Shown piece by piece: positions 46,480 through 58,203 of a stretch of DNA of 64,000 nt. The DNA is taken from positions 806,001-870,000 of the forward strand of contig JACGCM010001511.1 of NCBI GenBank assembly GCA_014058105.1. Reading direction: 5' to 3'. The notes below the pieces were generated by a model, which saw only the letters and a list, made by a program, of their open reading frames with translations, did no database searches and was not told where the DNA came from. The position numbers and the translations under genes are program-made. This DNA comes from Kingdonia uniflora. Taxonomy: Eukaryota > Streptophyta > Magnoliopsida > Ranunculales > Circaeasteraceae. How positions within the stretch are numbered: the stretch's first letter is position 1; the number at the start of each line of letters is the position of its first letter.

Positions 46480-48480
46480 TATTGTGCAGTTTCTCCACAA
46501 GTTCGTTGGAAGGTTTATTTATTCTCTAAGGGGTACTTCTGTTGCATAGTAGTCTCTCCAGAAGTAAATCTTTTCACCGTTGTCGATCACCCACCCCACG
46601 TGTTGTCATACCAAGTATTCCATTGCTTTTATCCCACTCCAAATGGATGATCTCTTGTAACATTGTATCACCTCTCCATGCCTATTTTTGAATTTAGCAT
46701 TCATGAAGCATGCCCAATATTCACTTTGTTGAGTGAAAGTCTAGTATAGTTTGTAGAGAAGTGCCTTGCTCACTTCCCCCAGTTTTCAAATGTCGAGACC
46801 ACCCTTCCTGTATGGGCTTGCACACCTTTTCCCATTTAAGGGTGATGCCCTTCCTTTTTGATGGATCTCCTAACCATAAGAAGTTTCTAATGATTTTTTC
46901 ACCCTCTTCGATAAGTAACTGGGGCTATTTGTAGACTACCATATTGTATATAGGTGTAATATTAAGGACTAATTTTGCCAACACCACCCTACCTTGAAAT
47001 GATTAAAGTCATCCTATTCAGCCAATCGTTCTCTTCCTTAGTTTCTCTACCAAAGGTCTCAGGATGTTCTTTGTAGCCCTTCCTTGAAAAAGGGGTATCC
47101 CAGGTATGTTTCTTGCAGCTTTCCTTCCTGGAATCCAAAAATGTCTAGAATCACTCTTCTTTTGGTTAATGGTACTCCCCCCCCCCCCCCCCATAAAATT
47201 CTTGCTCTTCTCCATACTTACAACCTGTCCAAATGCTTCATGGTATTGAGTAAGGACTTTTTTCAAGTTTTGTAGGTCTCTGGTATCCCCATTGAGGAAA
47301 ATAAATATGCCATCTATGAAGAACAGGTGTGTTGGAGCTTACATTTGCCGGATACTGAACATTGTGGGGATTTTGCCTTCTTCCTTCTATTTCTGCAGGT
47401 TATCACCCAGAATATCTTCAATGAAATAGCAGTGGAGAGAAAGGGTATCCTTGTTTAAGTCCTCTTCCAGGACTAAATTACCCTGTCGAACTCCTGCTAA
47501 CTGCGATTAATATCTTTCCACTGGTGATAATAGTCATAATCAACTCACAAAAATTTTGGAAGAACCCAAAGACTTGGAGAGATACCTTTAAAAAATCCCA
47601 ACTTAGTGTATCATAGACTTGGGTTATATCCAACTTGAGCCCCACATTTCCCCCTTTTTCTCTTTTTTTTCATCTCGTTGATTGACTCGGATGCCATCCA
47701 GATATTATTGTGAATACTCTACCCCGTGATAAAGGCACTTTGCTCTTGGGATACCACTCTTTTCGCTATTGGTGATAATCTAGTAGTCAGAATCTTCGTA
47801 ATTGTTTTGAGCACAAAGTTGATTAGACATATGGGCCTGTAGTGATTTACTTTCTTAGGTTTCTTGATTATCGTGATTAACACTCTTATATTTGAATTAA
47901 AGTTGATTGGGATCCTTCTGTCTTTGAAGAACGATGATATTCCTTTGCAGAAATCCTCCCTAACCACTGCCCAAAATGATATGAAGAAGGCTCTTAGAAA
48001 TCCATCTGGGTCTGGGGAGCTATCCTTGTTAAGACTAAATGCAGTTAGCTTGATCTCGTTGTCATTTGGGATTCCAGTCAGCATCATATTTTCAGTTTGC
48101 TCCACTCTTACCATTGTCACATCCAAGATGTTGCTATTTAGATTTACCTAGCTCTCTGAAAACTTGTTTGAGTAAAACTGGAGGATATGCGCCTTTATCT
48201 GATCTTAGTTTTTCAAGGTTATACCTTCCTCTATCTTGATATCTGTAATTATGCGGTTTTCCTTTCTAGCTCTCATCATGCTATGAAAAAAATAAGTATT
48301 GTGATATTTTTCTGTAAGCCACTTTATTCTGGATTTTTGTGATATATGTCTAGTCTTAAAATTAATATCCTGGTCAATGTCGCCACACTGCCATTTATTT
48401 TCCAGATTGAGTTGTAATTGTAGCAGTTCCTCCTCCATTCCCTTTTTGGTCCCTCTCACCGTGTTAAGTCTTATTTGTTT
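46480..48480 (-). pseudogene. LINE reverse transcriptase, active site altered
   Basis: Blocks in order: IKWLTEKYHNTYFFHSMMRA (about 48300), LNKDSSPDPDGFLRAFF, IRVLITIIKKPKKVNHYRPI, CLINFVLKTITKILTTRLS and SQEQSAFITG (48126-47719), then HLFFIDGIFIFLNGD (about 47330) and YHEAFGQVVSMEKSKNFMGG (47266-47018). The catalytic box is F-A-D-D in active relatives and reads F-I-D-G here (GGC codon at 47311-47309). Frameshifts lie between blocks. A run of 16 C (47177-47192) sits inside the domain and codes the odd GGGGG. Confidence 0.87.
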
Positions 48481-48484
48481 TCAC

Positions 48485-49329
48485 TGCTTGATATCATTCT
48501 TGAGTCTCCTGAGTTTTAGCATTAGAAGGAATAAAGGTGCAACATCAAGTTATTTTTTCCAACTTCTGCTAACCATTTCTCCAAAGTCTGCGTATGTGTT
48601 CCATGCCCGAAGGTATCTAAAGGGAATGTTACAAGGTTTTAGGGCTGCCTGGCATTCGCAAAATATTAGAGAGTGGTCTGACACTGGTCTTGGAAAGTTT
48701 TTAATTCTCCATCCCCAAAATTTATTTGACCAGGTTGGGTTGTGCAAGCATCTGTCCAGACAGCTCAGTATTCCGTTGACTCCTTTTTGTGCATTACTCC
48801 ATGAATAACTTACTCCCATTGTGTTACTCTCAGTTAGATTATCCCTGTCTATGAAGTCCCAAAATTCGTGCATGGCTCTTGTTAGAGGCAGCCTTCTACC
48901 CCTCCTTTCCTCTACTCTGAGTACATAATTGAAATCCCCCAAGAAAATTTATAATTTATTGATGCTGTTAGCAACTGATATTAGTTCACTCCACAACGCT
49001 GTTCTGTAAAGAGTTAGGCAGTTTGTGTGTACAAAAGAAAAATTACAGCTCATATATCTTACTGTGATTTACTGATTTGAAGTGCTCATAGTTTCAGGTT
49101 CTTGCCTATCTAGCATGTCTCTCTATAGAATCCATATGTCCCCTTTATTCTACCCATCTTCATTCGTTATTATTTTCCTTACAAATCCTTGAAGTCTTAA
49201 ATTCGCAGCATATATCTTTGGTTCTTCTATGCATATAATATCTGGTTTAAGCTCCTCCACTTTATGCTTCAAGTATGCATGAGTTTTGCAATTTCCCACA
49301 CCTCAAGCATTCCATAAGATCACTTTCAT
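48485..49329 (-). pseudogene. LINE apurinic-type endonuclease, start of ORF2
   Basis: ATG at 49329 starts MKVILWNA, an in-frame stop, GVGNCKTHAYLKHKVEELKP and DIICIEEPKIYAANLRLQGF. From 48942 the stretch MGDFNYVLRVEERRGRRLPL, SYSWSNAQKGVNGILSCLDR and the PRPVSDHSLIFCE block follow. GDFN and SDH are the catalytic signatures of the exo/endonuclease family that nicks target DNA. Broken by stops and frame changes between 49200 and 48950. Confidence 0.87.
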
Positions 49330-49759
49330 TGTCTATTATTGGATCTTGTGATGGTCAATGAGTGTATACATTTCTTCCTTTATAGACTTGGTTTAACCCT
49401 AGCGCTTTTACAATAGATTATTCTTCCTCTTCTATTTCATCTGCCTAGCTTCCAGGATTAAGCAACTATCAAATTTCTTCAAAATTTGCTTCTTCTTGAC
49501 TTTATATTTCCCCCTGTTCCTCCCTTGTTTATGCTGTGTTACATTCATTGGGAGAGTTCTCAGATTCATGTTGTGTTTTGGCCTTGTTTTATGTTTCTCC
49601 TTCGGTAGTCTGACTGGAGATAACCTCTTCATAAATTTTAGCTTCTATCTGCTCCCTTGTGTTGTCTAGTAACACTTCAAAAGTATTACTCCTAGTGATC
49701 GCAACCTCTTTATGTGAGGCTCTGCTATTGGTTTTGCTCAGCTTTACTAGTGACCATTC

Positions 49760-51179
49760 TTCCTTATTTATAATTCTCTTTACTTGCTCTAGTTGTCTCA
49801 TTGGCTTTATCACCCCCGAGAAGTATATAATCGGGGATATGCTGCTCTTACTGAGGGTAGTTGTTTTCTGAAAATATATGGGTTTATTGGGTTGTTGTGG
49901 TTGTGCCAGTTTGGTTTCCTTGCTTTTTGTTGTACCTTCTTGTATGGAAATTGGCTTATTGGTTTTGTTCTTCTATCCCCCTTTTCGTGAGTTCTTCTTT
50001 GTATTCTTGCCCAGTAACTTCAGTTTCATTCTATCTACATGCCCTTTGCACTATCTTTCATTTCGTAATGATATGCCCTACATTGTTGCAATGTTTACAG
50101 TATTTAGGGACCCTGTGTAGCAGAAACTCTTGTTTCACCATTCTCCCTTATATGTCAAGTTGTATATGATAGAGGATTGGTTTAGACATATCAATGTCAA
50201 CAAATACATTTGAATGGTAGCCATAGTCCTAGTTTCTTGTATATTGATCCAGATGGATCGGTGTCCCTTGAGTTTTACCAACGGATAGTATAATTTTGGG
50301 GATCCACATCTCTATAGGTAAATTGGAAATTTACATCAAATGAGACCATTTGAGTTGTTGAAGCTATCTACTAAGAATAATGGACTCCACATTAGTATCC
50401 TCATCGGTATTCTATCAACCATCCATGGTCCTCTACTCCATATCAAGATCTTATCCTCCTCGTTCTCCAGTTTGATGATAAAAAAACTTTTGCCAATTGG
50501 TATGAGTTTGCACGACCCTTTGGTTTTCCAGTGCATTCGTGCAAACTCTTGGACTGCTGTAAAGCTAATTTTCCGAAGGTCTAGCATGCCTATCAAACTG
50601 AATTGATATTGGGATATTCGTTCTTCTAGTTCTATGGACAGGATTGTAACCACTGGTGTATCTCCTCTCTTGCTCACTGACAGTAGCTCTCTCATTTCCA
50701 CTGTTTGATTCTTCTTGTCTTTCACCTTGTCTACAAATGTCTGAGTTGCTGTTATTTTACCTGGGGTTTGGTTTGTTGGCTCTGGGTTGGTTATCATTGT
50801 TCTTGTTCTCTCTTTGTCTTGACTTGAATTCACCTCTGGCAATTTTAGCAAAATAGGGTTAATTTGCCGATGCCTTTTCCAAGAATCCCCACGGGCAGAC
50901 CACTCTTAATCCATGCTTGTTACATTCCACCATTTCTTCATGTGATGCAATTTGGTCAGGGATTTTACTAGGGTTTGCAATCATGTTTCCCTTAACTTGA
51001 ATGGCATTGTTGATTTCTTCTCTAACCGATTGGGGCTTTTTAATGCTTTGATCTACCCCAGACCCCTTCCCTAAATCTGAATTTATCTCTTGATTCTTCT
51101 CTGCTACCTCTTGCGATGTTGGTGTGTATATCTCCATCCCTCTCTCATTATTGCGTCCCAACGATTTGATCGATCCCAT
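49760..51179 (-). pseudogene. LINE ORF1 with DUF4283 and damaged zinc knuckle
   Basis: 51179-50859 is a Ser/Asn/Lys-rich N-terminus. 50851-50336 holds DUF4283 (VTILSIELEERISQYQFSLI, FTAVQEFARMHWKTKGSCKL, FIIKLENEEDKILIWSRGPW). After it, minus-strand reading near 50110-50060 gives KYCKHCNNVGHIITK followed by a TGA (50060-50058) exactly where the last Cys of the CX2CX4HX4C knuckle is expected. ORF1 proteins bind LINE RNA. More acidic and Ser/Thr-rich sequence follows to about 49590 in broken frames. Confidence 0.82.
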
Positions 51180-51419
51180 TACTTAGAATTAGTTAGAGCA
51201 GGTTCAATGTTTGAGTATCCATGAATTCTAATGATTCTCCAACCTTAATCAGGATTACTGAGTTTGGGGTTAGAATTTTGAGTATTCATCTCCCTTTATG
51301 ACCTTTCCAATAATTGACCTCAAGAAAAAGTTAGGTGCTACCAATGTACATGTAATTGATCTGCTGGTGCTTACAGATGAGGGCATCTACTTATATATTA
51401 GTCGTGTATGTTTAAACTG

Positions 51420-51735
51420 AAATGATTTTTTCCCATACAGAAGACAAAGATAATGACACATAATTGTGTTGTATTTACTTTTGAAAATGACATATGTATT
51501 CGTTACATAAGTCTTAATTTAACAGCATTTATACCCTTTAAACGGAGTAACAACACTTGTAATTGTCGTATTTTTTGCTGGGAACTACATGTATATCCAT
51601 AAAATACGACAGTTTAAGTGTCATTTCCATTAACGACATCATAATTGACAACATTTTCTTACGACGGCATATCCATCATTAATACAGAAATAATGACATA
51701 TATTTCTGCCGTTTGTAAGGAATTTTGATGTGGTG
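51420..51735. mobile_element. Possible non-autonomous DNA transposon remnant
   Basis: Words such as TAATGACATAT, AATTGTCGTATT, TACGACAGTTT and ACGACGGCATATCC recur in both orientations over 300 bp, ending in GGAATTTTGATGTGGTGG. Dense inverted subterminal words are typical of CACTA-like or other DNA transposon ends. No matching left terminus was found. No coding. Confidence 0.3.
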
Positions 51736-54119
51736 GTTGTAGCTTTAAAAGTTTTAAGTATTCATGCAAGGTTACAATGTTAAATGGTCGGGGAAGGGAT
51801 TGCATAAACAATAGAAGAACAAGAGACAAAAATTGCATAATTTTCTACACTTTAATTGTTTAGACTTTAGATTAGTAGTTGTGGTTTACTTATGAATAAG
51901 GTTTCCCTGCATAACTGATGTAACTTCTCAATTGACTCGTCCTTAACTACTTAGGCTATTAATTCTAATGACTTGGGTTTTCATGCCTTATGGCTTAAAC
52001 GTATCTCTAAACTTTTGTACCAAATGAGCATTTATACTTTGAAGCATGAAAAAGAGGTTCCAAGTGTTGTAGATGCAAAATCTATAATAAGTATGTAATG
52101 TTCTTAGATGTATTCAACCAGGGTATATATTGGTTTAAGGTTACAACATTAAGGAGGATTGTACAGTTTGTAAGCTTTATAAGGCACTCAATAACCTTGT
52201 AAGGTTACAGAGAAATATAGGAGTATAGGATATTGTGCCTTTTGTAAATCTTGAGGTTATTTAGAAGGAAACTACATTGCCCAATTCCCTTTGATGACTA
52301 TGTTGAAGAGTAAACTCTCAAGTCTGAGACTCTGAGGAGCCGATTTCATGACTAACCAAATTTGATGATGTCACAAAAAAGTCCAGGAACCAAATACAGT
52401 CATCACAATAGGATCACAAAAATCAATTTTTGCTCTTAATCTCCTACTTGTTTTTGCTCAATGGTTTTTTAAACATAAATTCTTTACTAAACTTTACAAT
52501 ATAAAGAACTTTTTTTGTGAAAACACTTACAAAATCTTACTTCTATATGAAATGCAAGGACTTTGGAAAATTGAAAGCTCTTCTCAAGGATCTCTTAAAT
52601 ATTAGAGTGCCATAGGTCATGAACAAATGGTATAATAAATGTAAATTTTTAGATAATATTGTCCTTTTAACTCTAATACTTTCAATTACTATTTAAGATG
52701 GAAAGGAACACAAATACCTTGAAGATGGTGGAGTGATAATCTTTTATTGACATCCTTTAAGATAATGATAGTGGACTCTGTACTTTGAAACGGCCAATAT
52801 AATGATACATTGATCTCTTGATCTTCTCACGCATGTAACATACTTTATAACACTATCTCTATATAATGAAATGCTACTCGATTTCTTCCCCTCACCACAT
52901 GACATTATACCTCTTCTTTCTTTCTTGCGACCCACAACCGCATTACACCCAAAGACATCTTACTCTATGTAACTCTAGAGATGCATGCCAGCTGCAATAA
53001 TCATTCATTATTGTTAGCATTTTTGCTTGGCTTTATTAGTCAATAGAGTTATCAGCTCCGGGGCTTTGGGGAAATTTGTGATGCATCACCTCTAAAGTGT
53101 CTCAATATCCATCTGTGAGGTCTTTTGCAAATGCACCTCCGAACTTGGTCCAGGCAAAAATTATGGTTAGCATAATTAATTGGAAGACTAAACTTAGAGG
53201 CCTGATGCATATTTTTTAAAATATTTTGGGCTCTGCATATTTGTGTTTTTTGGCTAGCTAACTAAGAAGCATCTCAAGGGCTCAAGGTGTGCGTTATTAG
53301 AGGTTTTCATGTCGTTTTTTTCCAGTTACAATGTATTGTATAATAAGCTTTAGTTCATGTAGATCTAATAATTTATAGTCTAATATAATTTCGTCAGTTG
53401 GGAACTTCATTTCTTAAGTAAGAGCAAGCAAGCAATGAGAATTTATCCTTTATAAGACTCTCCGCCAATCATTAGATATGTTTCGACATTTGTGTAGTTC
53501 CACACCTTAAAGTGCCCGTTATGTGGTTACATTATTTGCAAGAATCATGTTGTACCATATTTTTTGTTGGTATAATTTAATTGCGTGAAGCACAGGTACA
53601 TAAAACTAGTTCTTTACTAAAGAAGTACAGAGAACGGGGTGATAAAACTAGTATCATATAGTTGTTTATCACATACTTCAATTTAAACAAGAAAAAAATA
53701 AACTGCATATATACTATTAATCAATTAAACCATTTTTACCAATTAAAACTAGCCTCAACAATAAATGAAAACTCAATTATATTTTCAAAAATAATGCGTA
53801 TCCACGCGCGATTGCCCATGCATAATTGTTCGTAGTAATATAAAAGTGTTGGTCCCGACTTCGTACCAAAGAATATAATAATAACCCCTCTAACTTCTTA
53901 TTAAATATATTCTTATTGTTACCATCTAGAACAATATGGTCACATCGGTTTTATAAAGTAATAAAAGGGTAAATTTACATTGATCATGGCACAAAATATT
54001 ATACTTTAAAGTATTTATCTATATCCATCCAAAAAATGTACTTGTTGTATCACTTTGGACCAATGACTTAGTCATATTTAAAGAGATTTCCATAAACAAA
54101 ACCCATATTATTTCAGAAT
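51736..54119. other. AT-rich region, no gene seen
   Basis: No family motif on either strand; the longest open stretch (52935-52744, minus) is not convincing. The last part lies just outside the copia LTR and may be older unique or decayed repeat sequence. Confidence 0.45.
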
Positions 54120-54411
54120 TGTTAAATAAAAGGAAGCAAGTAGGTAGAAAAAGTAAGTAAAGATCAGACTTTAATAGTATAATAGAGTAGAGTTTATTTT
54201 ATTTTCTCTTATTCTATATTACAATGAGATGATTCCTATATATAGATGTTAGGAAGCATGATATGTTATTGCATTGGTCAACTATTAAAGTATGTGTGCA
54301 TGTGATGCCACATCATACTTGAATCTCCACATCATGCTCCACTTCATACTTATGTGATAAACTCATATCAAGATATATATATATCATGCAAAATCCATAT
54401 CATGCTTTACA
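54120..54411 (-). repeat. 3' LTR of the copia element
   Basis: On the minus strand it begins TGTAAAGCATGATATGG right after the purine tract AAGGGGGAGTGT (54423-54412). I place the other end at the TGTTAAATAAAAGG at 54120. It contains several CATGATATG/CATCATAC-like words and a TATATATAGG-type AT-rich run. The left border is tentative because the partner LTR is not in the window. Confidence 0.6.
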
Positions 54412-54639
54412 ACACTCCCCCTTGGATGCCCAATATGTATCTCAATAAACATTTTGCCAGGAAAACTTAGTGGAAAATACCTTGGCGAAAGAAAAATTGA
54501 ATATTAGGACTGGTATGGACGGGCCAATACTATCTCGTTAAAATCTTGCCAAGAAAACCCAATGGGATAAAACCTTGACAAAGGAAAAAGAGTGCAGTGC
54601 ACTTGATGTCCTGTAATACGATGGTGAGAATACTCCTCC

Positions 54640-56300
54640 TATAAGTATTCTCTCCCTGATGTCAACTACATCAGTTGCATATCTGTCTCATGCCGATGCT
54701 GTATACAATTTTCTTGAACACTGACATTGATAAAGCTTTTGTAAATAGATCAGCTAGATTTTTACTTGAGCATATCAGTTGAACTTTGATATCATGAGCT
54801 CATGTGTGTATGAAAAGAGCTTAGGTAGGATATGTTTGATTATGTGACCCTTGATGTATCCTTTTTTTATTTGTGCAATGCAAGTGGCATTGTCTTCGCA
54901 TATATCCATCGGGAGGCTTATAACATAAGGTAATCTACACGTACTACGGATATGATGTACGACAAAATCTTAACCAAAAGCATTCACGACTTGTTTCATG
55001 AAGTGAAAATATCTTTGAGTAATTGGAGGAAGTAGCTATCGAGGTTTGCTTTGTAGATCTCCAGGAAATTACGGTGTCTCATCAACATGTGAATACATAT
55101 CCTATTTGTAAGTAAGCTTTGTATAGATCAAAAAGGTATCCAGCGTGTACATATCCCTTTAATTGACTAACATTTGGTAATTTATTTGAGTAGAATAAAC
55201 CTATATCAGTTATTCCACGAAGATAGCACATAATGTGCTTGATGCTATTCCAATGTCATTGAGAGGTGTTGAGCTAAATCTAGCTAACATATTAACTAAA
55301 AATGTAATGTCAGGTCCAGTACATTGAGCTAAATATAATAAGGCTCCAATACAACTATGATATGGTACGTCAGATTTAAAAAGTATTTCATTGTCCTCTT
55401 TAGGAAAAAATGGGTCAAGGGATCTGACCACCATTGGAGAACTTAACGGATAACATTTGTCCATGTTAAAGCGCTTTAACACCTTTTTAGTATATGCAGC
55501 TTGATGGACAAGAATTCCATTAGAACTATGTTCGATCAGTAAACCGAGGCAATATTTAATCTTTCTGAGATCTTTCATTTCAAACTCTTTCTTTATATAT
55601 TCCACAACTTTTGTAAGTTCTCCAGAAGTCCCAATTTGATTGATATTATCGACATATACTGTAATGATAACGAATTTGTATTTTGTTCTCTTAATGAATA
55701 CACATGGACAAATGAGATTATTGATATATCCCTAATTTATCAAGTTCTCACTAAGCTGATTGAACAACATACGGCCAAATTGTTTCAATCTATATAAGGT
55801 ACATTTAAGCTTAATTGAGTACTTGTCACGTGGTTTTGTTACGAGCAATTGGAGTCCATCTAGGACTTTTATGTAGATATATGTATCTAACATTCCATCT
55901 AAATATGCAGTAACCATGTTCATAAGATGCATGTCAAGTCCTTATGGGACTATCAGATTAATGAGATATTGAAATGAAATTGTATCCATTACAGGGGAAT
56001 ATGTTTCTTCATAATTAATCCTAGGCCTTTACTGGAAACTTTATGCCACGAGTCATGCTTTATAGCGAACGATCTCATTTTTCTCATTGCGTTTTTATGC
56101 AAATACCCATTTGTAACCAATACGGTTTATATTTTTAGGCGTTAGGACTACAAGTCCAAATACCTTACATTTTGCAAGTAAATCCAATTCTTCTTGTATT
56201 GCAAATTTTTATTTTGACAAATCATGTCATTTTCAACATTCATCAAGACTGTGTGGTTTAATATCATCATTCATGATATCAGTAGCTACTGCAAATTCAA
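54640..56300 (-). pseudogene. Copia reverse transcriptase and RNase H, active site altered
   Basis: From about 56050: RINYEETYSPVMDTISFQYL, MHLMNMVTAYLDGMLDTYIY (55932), KCTLYRLKQFGRMLFNQLSE, KFVIITVYVDNINQ (55645-55690), MKDLRKIKYCLGLLIEHSSN (55605), VLKRFNMDKCYPLSSPMVV, CIGALLYLAQCTGPDITF, then the RNase H part ending in SSKNLADLFTKALSMSVFKK and GMRQICN (about 54670). The Y-V-D-D box reads Y-V-D-N (AAT at 55647-55645). Stops and frame changes occur throughout. Confidence 0.87.
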
Positions 56301-56835
56301 ATATATTGTCGACAATTATTTCTTTGCGATTCTGTAATTTTTTTTACTATGCATAATTTGTAGAGATCTCTTCATTTACAGGTACCTGTACCTCATTAGA
56401 GGTATAATTATCTTTGAAGACTTCATCCTCGTGAGAGTTTATTTTGTCAAAAATGTGAATCATTTTATAGCATTTCAACACAACTTTTAATAGGGATCTT
56501 TCTCTTTGAAGCCTTTTCTAAAGTGCTACTATCTGTAGGATTAATTAGCCCTTTATGTTTCATTTTTCGAGGAACTAAATCTTTCGAACTAATTGGTCGT
56601 CTACACTTCAAACGCACATTAGATGATTCATTTATTATTACATTTGACAGTTATTTTTCTGGGACATCAATCTTTACTGGTACGTTTGCAACTAGTATAT
56701 ATGATTTGGTTACTCATGCTATATCTGTAAATCTATCAGGCATTTGATAAGCAACTTTCTGAAGATGAGTGATCATTTGTACTTTAATTTCATATTGATT
56801 GGTTCGTGGATCGAAATGAACATATTTATTGCATT

Positions 56836-57329
56836 TCAATATAAGTTAAGTTGTTCAATAGGCTTAATTTGTCCTTCTAATGGTGGGAAGATTGTCCCAT
56901 AAAAATGGTAATCCGCAAAATGTGCAATAAAAGTATCACCTATTACAGGTTTTGGATACAGTATAATAGATGGTGAGTCGAAACAAATATAAATTCCTAA
57001 TCTATGTTGAGGTCCCATTTTGGTATATTGTGGCGGTGCAATTGGAACATGTACCACACACCTAAAAATACATAAATGTGAGATATTTGGTTGGTGGCCA
57101 AGAACAAGTTGTAAGGGAGAATACTTGCGATAGGTTATGAGGAAAATCTAGACCAATGCTACTGCATGTAAAATATCATGATCTCACGTGGATATCGGTA
57201 ATTTTGTCCTCATAAGCATGGGTCGCGCAATCAGTTGAAGACGTTTAATAAATGACTCAGCTAATCTATTTTGGGGATGAACATGAGCAACAGGATGGTC
57301 AATGTCAATTCCAATTGACATATAGTAAT
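56836..57329 (-). pseudogene. Copia integrase C-terminal part, truncated at 57330
   Basis: Starting at the junction: GIDIDHPVAHVHPQNRLAES, FIKRLQLIARPMLM and KLPISTWDHDILHAVAL in broken frames, then VHVPIAPPQYTKMGPQHRLG and IYICFDSPSIILYPKPVIGD, FADYHFYGTIFPPLEGQI (57057-56836). These are the end of the catalytic core and the tail before reverse transcriptase. The catalytic residues upstream lie beyond the insertion. The stretch 56300-56836 is low-complexity linker with no clear motif. Confidence 0.85.
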
Positions 57330-57908
57330 TGTAATGACCAAATTCCATAACTCGATACGATTAGGAATTAGCTATCACACCAAATGAACCTGTAGCAATA
57401 CTCTACTAGAAAGTAAGAAATGCAAACAGGTGTTTTTAGCGTGGAAAACCTCTGAATAGGTAAAAAACCATGACCACGTATGGAGGATTTTTGTAAAAGT
57501 ATCTTTATTGCTTTGACTGGATATCTTTATTACAGGTGATGTCTAGAACATAGAAATGCTTTTCATCTCTTAAATAAGAAGTTTTAAGTAATTTTTCTGC
57601 TCCCTGTTTCTTCTAGAATTTTTCCTTTTTATAGGCTTCTTCACAACTCTTCATCGTGCTAGAACACATTTTCTGAATAATGTGGTTAGTGGTAGTTGAT
57701 TGAATATCTGACAAGTTCGTGGGAGACAGGTGTCTTTGACTGTATAACGTTTTCTGGGTTTAGCTTGATGTAATTTTTTAAATAGTTCATTGGGTTGGTT
57801 AGAATGTTAACTGGAGTGTCAAGTGCTAAAATTGTGTAAGCCTAAGATGAAGGTAATTCGAGCTGGATGAGCTTGATTTTGAGTGAGATAAAGGGATAAG
57901 TCCCTACA
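57330..57908 (-). repeat. 3' LTR of the second Tat-type element
   Basis: On the minus strand from TGTAGGGACTTATCCC (57908) to GGTCATTACA (57330). Similar in order to the solo LTR at 43538-44325 (shared TTTTAGCGTGGAAAA and GGTAAAAAACCA segments). The copia element is interrupted exactly at its outer end, which supports the left border. The five bases outside (57325-57329) are GTAAT; the matching duplication would be at the far end of the element. Confidence 0.8.
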
Positions 57909-57921
57909 ATCGCCCCCTAAC
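57909..57921 (-). promoter_or_regulatory. Polypurine tract of the second Tat-type element
   Basis: On the minus strand GTTAGGGGGCGAT lies directly before TGTAGGGAC. Same form as the tract at 11191-11203. Confidence 0.82.
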
Positions 57922-58203
57922 AACCGAAGTCACGAGTGACTTTGGTTGATAAAGGATGATTAAAAGTTTGAATTTTAAAATGGGGTAATGATGGCGTTCG
58001 ACTGGGTGAAGGTTTCGTGATATTGGGAAGTGACGAGTATTAAATGATGATGCGGATGTATGTGAGGATTGCGTTTGAATAGTCGTGTCCGTAATAAATG
58101 ATAACGCTTGGGATAACGTACCTGCACAATAAAGTTAGGGTTATATAAAGAGTACCTTGATCGATTCTTTGGAATAATTCTTGCATGTGTAACATTCTCT
58201 GAG

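Larger units (their letters stand above)
45280..51180 (-). mobile_element. L1-type LINE (non-LTR retrotransposon), near full length, degraded
   Basis: On the minus strand: ORF1 with DUF4283 and zinc knuckle (51179 to about 49760), then ORF2 with endonuclease (from 49329), reverse transcriptase, zf-RVT and RNase H (to 45322). The domain order is that of plant L1 LINEs. Frames are broken in many places. The 5' end is set at the first ATG-bearing stretch, and the 3' end at the last recognised coding; the true ends and any target duplication are not resolved. Confidence 0.88.
54120..57329 (-). mobile_element. Ty1/copia retrotransposon, 3' part, cut by the second Tat-type element
   Basis: On the minus strand: integrase end (57329-56836), reverse transcriptase (about 56300-55210), RNase H (about 55200-54640), purine tract and 3' LTR (54411-54120). 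The coding breaks off exactly at 57330, where the LTR of the next element starts, so that insertion removed or displaced the 5' half (possibly beyond the window). The sequence type resembles common plant copia lineages with the MGPQxRLGIYxxFDSPSI integrase signature. Confidence 0.85.
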
